DNA from: Mycobacterium lentiflavum
GTDB lineage: Bacteria > Actinomycetota > Actinomycetes > Mycobacteriales > Mycobacteriaceae
Direction: 5' to 3'
DNA: 64,000 nucleotides
Assembly (NCBI RefSeq): GCF_022374895.2
Contig: NZ_CP092423.2
Coordinates: 3,534,001 to 3,598,000, forward strand
Both the position numbers and the translations under genes were made by a program. Within the stretch, counting starts at the first letter, position 1. Each line of letters starts with the position of its first letter. Shown here in pieces: positions 17,910-25,784 of this stretch. The notes beneath the pieces are model-generated. The model saw nothing but the letters and a program-made list of their open reading frames with translations, was not told the DNA's origin and did no database searches.

Positions 17910-19289
17910 CTACGCGGCGTCGGGGTCGTCGTCTTCGTTGCGTAGCAGTTTGTGGGGGGGGTGGTAGGTGTTGGTGCGGGGTTGGCCGCGATCCAGGTGC
18001 GGGGGCGGGATCCATTGGGTGTGGCCGTTGGGGTGTTTTCTGGTGGTCCAGCCGCGGGGTTGGAGCAGTCGGTGATGCGGTCCGCAGGCCAGGGTGAGGT
18101 TGTCGATGTCGGTGCTGTGGCATGTCGCGTAGTCGGTGATGTGGTGGACTTCGCAGTAGTAGCCGCCCACGTCGCAGCCGGGGGCGGTGCAGCCGCGGTC
18201 CTTGGCGTACAACACGATTCGTTGGCCGGGTGAGGCCAGGCGTTTGCTGTGGTAGAGCGCGAGGGGTTTGCTGTGGTCGAAGACGGCGAGGTAGTGGTGG
18301 GCGTGGCGGGCCAGGCGGATGACGTCGCTGATCGGCAGGCGGGTGCCGCCGCCGGTGCGGCCGTTTCCGGCGGCGGCTTCCAACTCGGTCAGGGTGGTCG
18401 ACACGATGATCGTGGCGGGCAGCCCATTGTGCTGGCCCAACTCGCCGGAGGCCAGGACCGCGCGCAGCGCGGCGTTCAACCCATCGTGGTGGCGCTGGGC
18501 CGCGCTGCGGGGGTCGTGGTCGATGGCGTCTTGGCTGGGGGTGCCGTCCACACACGGGGTGTCGTCGTCGGGGTTGCACATGCCGGGGGCGGCCAGTTTG
18601 GCCAGCACCGCCTCCAAACTTGCCCGCAGTTCCGGCGTCAACCAGCCACTCAGCGCCGACATGCCGTCGGGTTGCTGGTGGCCCAGGGTCACCCCGCGGC
18701 GCCGGGCGCGGTCGTCGTCGGTGTAGTTGCCGTCGGGGTGGAGGCAGTCGGCCAGTGTGTCGGCCAGCCCGGCCAACTGCTCGGGGCGGTACCGGGTGCC
18801 CTCGGTGGCCAGCTTCGCCTCGACCTGGGTGCGGGTTTCGGTGTCGATCCAGCCGGGCAGCTGGTGATAGAACCGCCGGATCACCGCGACCTGCCCAGAA
18901 CCCAGCTGTCCGGCGCGCTGGGCTTTGGCGGTGGCGGCCAGCACCGGCGCCAACGGCTCACCGGTCAGGGCGCGGCGCTCACCGAGATCAGCCGCCTCGC
19001 GTACCCGCCTGCCGGCCTCGGCGCGGCTGATCAACGTCCACTCCGCGATCGCATGCGACAATTTGCCGCCCAACTCCGCCGGCGTGGCTTGACGGGCAAT
19101 CTGGTTGATCAGCCGATGCTCGAGGGCCGGCAAGCGCCGCCGCACTCGCTCGGTGCGCTCCAACAGCACCAACCGCTCGCGGGTGCACAGCATCTCGGTC
19201 TCCAGGCCCACCACGTCGTCCAGGGCGGCATCGAGCGCGTCGAAGGCCGCCGTGACCGCCTCACGATCCATGACAGCCGCAGAACTCAT
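17910..19289 (-). CDS. DUF222/HNH endonuclease of the REP13E12 family
   Basis: A 459-residue protein with an N-terminal helical DUF222 domain (about 15-330) and a C-terminal HNH nuclease motif (CTAPGCDVGGYYCEVHHI..., then LTLACGPHHRLL), with Cys pairs that would bind zinc. This is the protein type encoded by the mycobacterial 13E12 repeat family. It sits only 3 bp beyond the stop of the epimerase gene and convergent to it, where M. tuberculosis has Rv2216 followed directly by lipB. It looks like an insertion of a repetitive family member. No flanking target duplication was recognised. Confidence 0.9.
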   Translation of the reverse strand: MSSAAVMDREAVTAAFDALDAALDDVVGLETEMLCTRERLVLLERTERVRRRLPALEHRLINQIARQATPAELGGKLSHAIAEWTLISRAEAGRRVREAADLGERRALTGEPLAPVLAATAKAQRAGQLGSGQVAVIRRFYHQLPGWIDTETRTQVEAKLATEGTRYRPEQLAGLADTLADCLHPDGNYTDDDRARRRGVTLGHQQPDGMSALSGWLTPELRASLEAVLAKLAAPGMCNPDDDTPCVDGTPSQDAIDHDPRSAAQRHHDGLNAALRAVLASGELGQHNGLPATIIVSTTLTELEAAAGNGRTGGGTRLPISDVIRLARHAHHYLAVFDHSKPLALYHSKRLASPGQRIVLYAKDRGCTAPGCDVGGYYCEVHHITDYATCHSTDIDNLTLACGPHHRLLQPRGWTTRKHPNGHTQWIPPPHLDRGQPRTNTYHPPHKLLRNEDDDPDAA

Positions 19290-19470
19290 ACCGTGAAACT
19301 ATCCGCGGGCACCGACAGAAAATGCCGCCTTGTGACCACTGGAACCAAAGTGGTGCAAGGTATTTCGGTCATTGCCGGTAATCATCGATTGTCGCTGCGA
19401 GGCGGGCAAATCACCCACCGGTGTGACGCTGGATCCGCGCCAGGTTCGCGCGGAGCGTAACCTCGCCACC

Positions 19471-20160
19471 GTGACAAGCTCCATCCGGTCGCAGACCAGG
19501 GCGATCGACGTCCGTCAACTGGGGACGGTCGAATACCGCACCGCCTGGCAGCTGCAGCGCGACCTGGCCGACACCAGGGTCGCCGGCGGCAGTGACACCT
19601 TGTTGCTGTTGGAACATCCGGCGGTCTACACGGCCGGGCGGCGCACCGAGCCGCACGAGCGACCGGTGGACGGAACTCCCGTCGTCGACACCGACCGCGG
19701 CGGCAAGATCACCTGGCACGGGCCGGGACAGTTGGTCGGCTACCCGGTGATCGGGCTGGCCGAACCCCTGGATGTGGTGAATTACGTTCGGCGCCTTGAG
19801 GAGTCGCTGATCAAGGTGTGCCGCGATCTGGGACTGGATGCGGGCCGGGTCGACGGCCGCTCCGGCGTCTGGCTGCCCGGTCGGCCCGACCGCAAGATCG
19901 CGGCGATCGGCGTGCGGGTCTCCCGGGCGACCGCCCTGCACGGGTTCGCGCTCAACTGCAACTGCGATCTGGACGCATTCGGGGCCATCGTGCCCTGCGG
20001 CATCACCGATGCCGGGGTGACGTCGTTGTCCGCAGAACTCGGGCGCACGGTGACCGTCGGCGACGTCCGCGCGGCCGTCGCCGCGGCCGTGTGCGACGCC
20101 CTGGACGGGGTCTTACCGGTGGGGGCACACGACGCCGCCCGCGTAACATCAGGCATGTGA
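19471..20160 (+). CDS. lipB: Octanoyl-[ACP]:protein octanoyltransferase
   Basis: A 229-residue LipB, which moves octanoate from acyl carrier protein onto lipoyl domains such as those of DlaT and GcvH. Family blocks are the RGGKITWHGPGQLVGYP motif, VDGRSGVWL, KIAAIGVRVS with the catalytic Lys, and FALNCNCDLDAF with the acyl-accepting Cys. GTG 19471 is chosen on match to Rv2217. The stop overlaps the GTG of lipA (GTGA), so the two lipoate genes are translationally coupled. Confidence 0.95.
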   Translation: MTSSIRSQTRAIDVRQLGTVEYRTAWQLQRDLADTRVAGGSDTLLLLEHPAVYTAGRRTEPHERPVDGTPVVDTDRGGKITWHGPGQLVGYPVIGLAEPLDVVNYVRRLEESLIKVCRDLGLDAGRVDGRSGVWLPGRPDRKIAAIGVRVSRATALHGFALNCNCDLDAFGAIVPCGITDAGVTSLSAELGRTVTVGDVRAAVAAAVCDALDGVLPVGAHDAARVTSGM

Positions 20161-21095
20161 CTGTCGTTCCGGAAGGCCGCAAACTGCTGCGGCTGGAAGT
20201 GCGCAACGCGCAGACCCCGATCGAGCGCAAGCCGCCGTGGATCAAGACGCGGGTCCGGATGGGACCGGAGTACACCGAGCTCAAAAGCCTGGTCAAACGG
20301 GAAGGGCTGCACACCGTCTGCGAAGAGGCCGGCTGCCCCAACATCTTCGAATGCTGGGAGGACCGGGAAGCCACCTTCCTGATCGGCGGCGACCAGTGCA
20401 CCCGCCGCTGCGACTTCTGCCAGATCGACACCGGCAAGCCCGCCGCGCTGGACCGCGACGAGCCTAGGCGCGTCGCCGAAAGCGTGCAGACGATGGGGTT
20501 GCGCTACGCCACCGTCACCGGCGTCGCCCGCGACGATCTGCCCGACGGCGGGGCGTGGCTGTACGCCGAAACCGTGCGCGCCATCAAGGAGCTCAACCCG
20601 TCGACCGGTGTCGAGCTGTTGGTTCCCGACTTCAACGGTGAGCCCGCCCGCCTGGCCGAGGTGTTCGAGTCGCGCCCAGAAGTGTTGGCGCACAACGTCG
20701 AAACGGTCCCGCGTATCTTCAAGCGGATTCGGCCGGCGTTCACCTACCAGCGCAGCCTGAGCGTGCTCACCGCGGCACGCGAGGACGGGCTGGTCACCAA
20801 GAGCAACCTGATCCTCGGCCTCGGCGAGACTCCCGACGAGGTGCGCATCGCGCTGGCCGATCTGCGCGACGCCGGCTGCGACATCATCACGATCACCCAG
20901 TACCTGCGCCCGTCGGCGCGCCACCACCCGGTTCAGCGCTGGGTGAAACCCGAGGAGTTCGACGAGTTCGCGCAGTACGCCGTGGGGCTGGGCTTCGCAG
21001 GAGTGCTGGCCGGGCCGCTGGTGCGCTCGTCGTATCGGGCCGGCCGCCTCTACGAGCAGGTGGTACGCAGCCGGGCCGCCGACGCCCTGGGGTAA
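20157..21095 (+). CDS. lipA: Lipoyl synthase (radical SAM)
   Basis: A 312-residue LipA inserting two sulfurs into octanoyl groups. It carries both iron-sulfur sites: the auxiliary cluster motif CEEAGCPNIFEC and the radical-SAM CTRRCDFC. The C-terminal RSSYRAG supplies the serine ligand typical of the auxiliary cluster. The GTG start overlaps the lipB stop. Equivalent to Rv2218. Together with LipB it should serve the pyruvate dehydrogenase and glycine cleavage proteins encoded elsewhere in the window. Confidence 0.96.
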   Translation: MTVVPEGRKLLRLEVRNAQTPIERKPPWIKTRVRMGPEYTELKSLVKREGLHTVCEEAGCPNIFECWEDREATFLIGGDQCTRRCDFCQIDTGKPAALDRDEPRRVAESVQTMGLRYATVTGVARDDLPDGGAWLYAETVRAIKELNPSTGVELLVPDFNGEPARLAEVFESRPEVLAHNVETVPRIFKRIRPAFTYQRSLSVLTAAREDGLVTKSNLILGLGETPDEVRIALADLRDAGCDIITITQYLRPSARHHPVQRWVKPEEFDEFAQYAVGLGFAGVLAGPLVRSSYRAGRLYEQVVRSRAADALG

Positions 21096-21127
21096 CTCGG
21101 TGCCGTCGCCTCGTATCCTTGGTGATT

Positions 21128-21880
21128 ATGGCTAAACCCCGCAATACCGCCGAGAACAAGGCCGCCCGGGCAGCGGCGGCCGCCGAACGCAAGGCCGCGG
21201 CCAAGGAGCGCCGCGGCCAGCTATGGCAGGCGTTCAACGTTCAGCGCAAGCAGGACAAGCGCCTGCTCCCCTACATGATCGGCGCCTTCGTCGCGATCGT
21301 GGCCGTCTCGACGACGGTCGGTGTGCTGGTCGGCGGGTTCACCATGTTCACCCTGATCCCGCTCGGCGTGGTGCTAGGCGCGCTGGTGGCCTTCATCATC
21401 TTCGGGCGCCGGGCCCAGAAATCGATCTACCGCCAGGCCGAGGGGCAAACCGGTGCGGCGGCCTGGGTGCTGGACAACATGCGCGGCAAGTGGCGGGTCA
21501 CGCCGGGAGTGGCCGCGACCGGCCACTTCGACGCGGTGCACCGGGTGATCGGCCGGCCCGGTGTCGTCTTCGTCGGCGAGGGGGCGACGACCCGCGTCAA
21601 ACCGCTTCTGGCCCAAGAGAAGAAACGCACCGCGCGGCTGGTCGGCGACATCCCGATCTACGACATCGTCGTCGGCAACGGCGAGGGCGAGGTTCCGCTG
21701 TCCAAGCTGGAGCGTCACCTGACCAAGCTGCCGGCCAACATCAGCGTCAAGCAGATGGACACCCTGGAGTCGAGGCTGGCCGCGCTGGGTTCGCGCGCTG
21801 GAGCCGCCGTCCTGCCAAAGGGGCCGCTGCCCAATTCCGGCAAGATGCGCGGCGTGCAGCGGACGGTGCGCCGCAAGTAG
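21128..21880 (+). CDS. DUF4191 membrane protein
   Basis: A 250-residue protein like Rv2219. A basic, Ala-rich N-terminus (1-45) precedes two transmembrane helices (about 50-70 and 76-96), then a cytosolic C-terminal domain of about 150 residues (TGAAAWVLDNMRGKWRVTPG, RPGVVFVGEG). ATG 21128 gives the same length as Rv2219. It follows lipA by 32 bp and may share its transcript. Function unknown. Confidence 0.85.
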   Translation: MAKPRNTAENKAARAAAAAERKAAAKERRGQLWQAFNVQRKQDKRLLPYMIGAFVAIVAVSTTVGVLVGGFTMFTLIPLGVVLGALVAFIIFGRRAQKSIYRQAEGQTGAAAWVLDNMRGKWRVTPGVAATGHFDAVHRVIGRPGVVFVGEGATTRVKPLLAQEKKRTARLVGDIPIYDIVVGNGEGEVPLSKLERHLTKLPANISVKQMDTLESRLAALGSRAGAAVLPKGPLPNSGKMRGVQRTVRRK

Positions 21881-21885
21881 GCGCG

Positions 21886-22302
21886 CTACCGCCGAACTAC
21901 GGCGGTGTTCGTCACCCGATCCTGAATGCCCCGCCCGTCCCAGTCGGTGAACAACGCCGGCACCACCAGGGCGACCAGCAGCCCGCGCGCCAGCACGCGA
22001 CCCACGCCCAGGCGTCCGTCCAGTGCGGTCACCCGAAGGCCGAGTGCCAGCTGACCGGGCGTGAATCCGTACAGCCGCACCGCCACCACACCGAGCAGAA
22101 ACCAGATCACCAGCACCGCCGTCGACAACATCCGTTCGGAAATCACCCCGAACGCCATCGCCAGCGCCGCCAGACCGTAAGCGATCAGCCAGTCCACCAT
22201 CAATGCCGCCAGCCGGCGTCCCATCGACGCCAGTGAGCCCGGGCCGGCCTTCGGCAGGCCGAGCGTCTCGCCCGAGTACGCCGGGCGCGACTCGGACATC
22301 AT
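21886..22302 (-). CDS. RDD-family membrane protein
   Basis: A 138-residue RDD-domain protein with three predicted transmembrane helices. The family Arg/Asp residues appear in RRLAALMVDWLIAYGLAALA and the terminal FTDWDGRGIQDRVTNTAVV. The two ATG codons in tandem (22302, 22299) follow GGCGAAGGGGCG, so the long open frame upstream is not used. It corresponds to Rv2219A and converges with the DUF4191 gene 5 bp away. Some RDD proteins are transporters; no role is assigned here. Confidence 0.85.
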   Translation of the reverse strand: MMSESRPAYSGETLGLPKAGPGSLASMGRRLAALMVDWLIAYGLAALAMAFGVISERMLSTAVLVIWFLLGVVAVRLYGFTPGQLALGLRVTALDGRLGVGRVLARGLLVALVVPALFTDWDGRGIQDRVTNTAVVRR

Positions 22303-22535
22303 CGCCCCTTCGCCGGGTCGGGGCTGGCCGCACGGGGCAGGCACGGGTTGCTGCGCCCGCACGGCCGACCAGATACGATTTTGCGGTCCATGGGCCTCAC
22401 AATAGAACCCGCCGTTGCTCCACTCCGATCTGTGGGACGCGTGGTCACGTAACCTCCGCGCAACACGGGGTTGATGGGCGGGCAACATCATCTTCATAGC
22501 GTCAGGCCGCGGATTACCAAGCAAAGGAGCAATCA

Positions 22536-23972
22536 GTGACGGAAAAGACGCAGGATGACGTCTTCAAACTCGCCAAGGACGAAAACGTCGAATTCGTCGA
22601 CGTCCGGTTCTGTGACCTGCCCGGCATCATGCAGCACTTCACGATTCCGATTTCGTTCTTCGACGAGAGCATCTTCGAAGACGGCTTGGCCTTCGACGGC
22701 TCGTCGATTCGCGGCTTCCAGTCGATCCACGAGTCGGACATGTTGCTCCTGCCCGACCCCGCGACCGCGCAGATCGACCTGTTCACCGAACACAAGACGC
22801 TGAACCTCAACTTCTTCGTGCATGACCCGTTCACCCTGGAGGCGTACTCGCGCGACCCGCGCAACGTCGCCCGCAAGGCGGAGAACTACCTGATCAGCAC
22901 CGGTGTCGCCGACACGGCCTACTTCGGCGCTGAAGCCGAGTTCTACATCTTCGACTCGGTGAGCTTCGACTCGCGCACCAACGGCTCGTTCTACGAGGTG
23001 GACGCGATCTCAGGCTGGTGGAACACCGGCGAGCCCAGCGAGAACGACGGTTCGCCCAACCGCGGCTACAAGGTCCGCCCCAAGGGTGGGTACTTCCCGG
23101 TGGCCCCCGTCGACCACTACGTCGATCTGCGCGCCCAGATGCTGTCGAACCTCATCAAGGCGGGCTTCAGCCTGGAGAAGGGCCATCACGAGGTGGGCAC
23201 CGGCGGGCAGGCCGAGATCAACTACAAGTTCAACACCCTGCTGCACGCGGCCGACGACATGCAGCTGTACAAGTACATCGTCAAGAACACCGCGTGGCAG
23301 AACGGCAAGACCGTCACGTTCATGCCCAAGCCGCTGTTCGGTGACAACGGCTCCGGCATGCACACCCACCAGTCGCTGTGGAAGGACGGCAGCCCGTTGA
23401 TGTACGACGAGACCGGCTACGCCGGCCTGTCGGACACCGCGCGTCACTACATCGGCGGACTGCTGCACCACGCGCCGTCGCTGCTGGCGTTCACCAACCC
23501 GACGGTGAACTCCTACAAGCGGCTGGTGCCCGGCTACGAAGCCCCGATCAACCTGGTCTACAGCCAGCGCAACCGGTCGGCGTGTGTGCGTATCCCGATC
23601 ACCGGCAGCAACCCGAAGGCCAAGCGGCTCGAGTTCCGTTGCCCCGACTCGTCGGGTAACCCGTACCTGGCATTCGCGGCCATGCTGATGGCCGGCCTGG
23701 ACGGCATCAAGAACAAGATCGAGCCGCAGGCACCGGTCGACAAGGACCTCTACGAGCTGCCGCCGGAAGAGGCCGCCAACATCCCGCAGGCGCCCACTCA
23801 GCTGTCCGCGGTGATCGACCGCCTGGAAGAAGACCACGAATACCTCACCGAGGGAGGCGTTTTCACGCCCGACCTGATTGAGACGTGGATCAACTTCAAG
23901 CGCGAGAACGAGATTCTGCCGGTCCAGATCCGGCCGCACCCCTACGAGTTCGCGCTGTACTACGACGTTTAA
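22536..23972 (+). CDS. glnA1: Glutamine synthetase type I-beta
   Basis: A 478-residue GSI-beta enzyme joining ammonia and glutamate with ATP. The active-site blocks MPKPLFGDNGSGMHTHQS, NRSACVRIP and EFRCPDSSGNPYLAF are present. Tyr406 in KDLYELPPEEA is the adenylylation site used by GlnE, whose gene lies 7 kb on. GTG 22536 follows AAGGAGCAATCA. The protein matches Rv2220 in length. Unlike M. tuberculosis, where glnE comes next, a signalling locus follows here. Confidence 0.97.
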   Translation: MTEKTQDDVFKLAKDENVEFVDVRFCDLPGIMQHFTIPISFFDESIFEDGLAFDGSSIRGFQSIHESDMLLLPDPATAQIDLFTEHKTLNLNFFVHDPFTLEAYSRDPRNVARKAENYLISTGVADTAYFGAEAEFYIFDSVSFDSRTNGSFYEVDAISGWWNTGEPSENDGSPNRGYKVRPKGGYFPVAPVDHYVDLRAQMLSNLIKAGFSLEKGHHEVGTGGQAEINYKFNTLLHAADDMQLYKYIVKNTAWQNGKTVTFMPKPLFGDNGSGMHTHQSLWKDGSPLMYDETGYAGLSDTARHYIGGLLHHAPSLLAFTNPTVNSYKRLVPGYEAPINLVYSQRNRSACVRIPITGSNPKAKRLEFRCPDSSGNPYLAFAAMLMAGLDGIKNKIEPQAPVDKDLYELPPEEAANIPQAPTQLSAVIDRLEEDHEYLTEGGVFTPDLIETWINFKRENEILPVQIRPHPYEFALYYDV

Positions 23973-24003
23973 GGACGTCTAGACAGACGTTTAAGGACGT
24001 CTA
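23964..24003. repeat. 22-bp tandem duplication over the glnA1 stop codon
   Basis: GACGTTTAAGGACGTCTA occurs at 23964-23981 and again at 23986-24003, a period of 22 bp. The first copy contains the last two codons and TAA stop of glnA1; the second lies just outside the gene. Each copy also contains a second in-frame-like stop. A simple recent duplication is the likely origin. Confidence 0.85.
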
Positions 24004-24013
24004 AGTCGGCTTA

Positions 24014-24055
24014 ACGACAACACCCGCGTGGCAGTCGCCGCGCGGGTGTTGTCGT
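24014..24055 (+). terminator. Strong hairpin terminator of glnA1
   Basis: A perfect 15-bp stem (ACGACAACACCCGCG at 24014-24028 paired with 24041-24055) closes a 12-nt loop about 40 bp after the glnA1 stop. No U-tract follows, which is usual for mycobacterial intrinsic terminators. It separates glnA1 from the kinase gene; the remaining 24056-24249 presumably holds the kinase promoter. Confidence 0.8.
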
Positions 24056-24249
24056 CGTGCGGATCAATTCCTGCCGATGCCGCCTCGCCGCCCGGGACCG
24101 GCGCCGGGGCGGTACTCCCCGATTCGGTATCAGCGCTCATCTGGTGCTGGCCACGGCCTCGCACCGACTCTGCCGAAATGCAGCGAGCGCAAGGAACAGA
24201 GCTTAAGGTCGCGTTATCCCTGATCGTCGATGACGTCGGAAGGGGAGCA

Positions 24250-25731
24250 GTGGACGGAACGCCGTTCGGCCGCTACCGGCTGACCGAGTTGCTGGGCCGC
24301 GGCGGCATGGGCGAGGTGTGGCGCGCTTACGACCCGGAAATGAACCGCGTTGTGGCGCTGAAAGTGTTGGCGCCCAGCTTTGCCGACGATCAGGCGTTCC
24401 AAGAGCGGTTCCGCCGCGAAGCACGATCAGCCGCCGGGCTCGATGAACCGCATGTGGTCCCGATACACGACTTCGGTGAGGTCGACGGTCGCCTGTACGT
24501 GACCATGCGGCTGATCCACGGCAGCGACCTGCGCGACCTGCTCAACGACGGTCCGTTGCCGCCAGCCCGTGCCGTCGGGATCATCGAACAGATCGCCTCG
24601 GCGCTGCACGCCGCGCACGAAATTGGGCTTGTGCACCGTGACGTCAAACCGTCCAACATCTTGGTTGCCGAAGACGACTTCGCCTATCTGATCGACTTCG
24701 GAATTGCCCGAGCCGCAGCGGAATCCAGCATGACCATCACCGGCGCGACGATGGGTACGCCGGCTTACATGTCACCGGAGCGGCTCAACGCAGGCCGCGC
24801 CGACGCTCGCGCTGATATCTACGCCTTGGCCTGCGTACTGCATGAAGCGCTGACCGGCCAACGCCCCTTCCCGGGTGAAAGCCTCGAACAACAGCTCGTC
24901 GGGCACCTGACCTCGCCTCCGCCTCGGCCTTCCACGCTGCAAACGGGAGTGCCGGAAGCGATGGACGCCGTCGTCGCCACCGGCATGGCCAAAGATCCCG
25001 ACCACCGGTACGCGACGGCTAAGGACCTCGCCCAAGCCGCGCGCGCCGCGCTGACCACCTCGGGTCCACGCGAGGCGGACTCGCCCCAGAATTCGGCGAC
25101 CGCGGGCGTACCCACCCAATTCGCTCCGGTCCTGAACACGACTCAACCTCCCCCACCGATTCCGGCCTCGTCCGGACGTACCAAGCTCGTCGTCGGTGCG
25201 GTCAGCCTGCTCGCCGTCGCGACCGCAGTCGTGGCCATCGTCATCGCAACGACGTCATCGTCGGGCGGTGGAGTCGCGTCGTCATCGCGAGTTTCGACGG
25301 CCCGCGGTACGGGGACAGCGCCGGTGGGCAACCCCGTGTCGCGATTGCTGGCCGTGGTGCCCAACAGCGAACGCTGCACGCCCGTTGCGCCGGCCCACCC
25401 CGGGTCGCTGGCGGCTGTACATTGCCCGACGGCGATAAGCAACAACGGCTATTTGGAGTTGGTGTATCACCTATTTCCGGACCAAGCCACGCAGAACAAC
25501 GCCTTCCAAAGCCTCAACTTTGTGCCGTGCCCGGGAGCGGCCGCGTCGCCCCAACCGTGGCAACGCCCTTCGGCCCAGCACACAGAGGGTCAGGTGGGGT
25601 GCCTCGTCAGTGACGGATTCGAAGTGATGTGGACGATTCAATCCCAACTGGTGACCGGTGACGCACGAGGCCAGCCACCAAATGTGAGCCTCGACAACGT
25701 GTACCAATGGTGGGCTGCCCAATATCAATGA
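24250..25731 (+). CDS. Receptor-type Ser/Thr protein kinase
   Basis: A 493-residue Hanks-type kinase. The P-loop GRGGMGEV (16-23), catalytic Lys38 (ALKVL), HRDVKPSN (Asp131), DFG at 149-151 and an activation loop with several Thr (TITGATMGTPAYMSPE) show an active kinase. A Pro-rich juxtamembrane segment leads to one transmembrane helix (about 311-333). The 160-residue ectodomain has four Cys (376, 392, 427, 451) and ends in VYQWWAAQYQ, a pattern seen in other actinobacterial receptor kinases. GTG 24250 follows AGGGGAGCA. I recall no kinase between glnA1 and glnE in M. tuberculosis. The ligand is unknown. The TIR gene follows after 53 bp. Confidence 0.9.
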   Translation: MDGTPFGRYRLTELLGRGGMGEVWRAYDPEMNRVVALKVLAPSFADDQAFQERFRREARSAAGLDEPHVVPIHDFGEVDGRLYVTMRLIHGSDLRDLLNDGPLPPARAVGIIEQIASALHAAHEIGLVHRDVKPSNILVAEDDFAYLIDFGIARAAAESSMTITGATMGTPAYMSPERLNAGRADARADIYALACVLHEALTGQRPFPGESLEQQLVGHLTSPPPRPSTLQTGVPEAMDAVVATGMAKDPDHRYATAKDLAQAARAALTTSGPREADSPQNSATAGVPTQFAPVLNTTQPPPPIPASSGRTKLVVGAVSLLAVATAVVAIVIATTSSSGGGVASSSRVSTARGTGTAPVGNPVSRLLAVVPNSERCTPVAPAHPGSLAAVHCPTAISNNGYLELVYHLFPDQATQNNAFQSLNFVPCPGAAASPQPWQRPSAQHTEGQVGCLVSDGFEVMWTIQSQLVTGDARGQPPNVSLDNVYQWWAAQYQ

Positions 25732-25784
25732 TCCACTGACTTTCGCCAACACACCGAATTCAGTCGTAACCTGAGGAAACCGCA

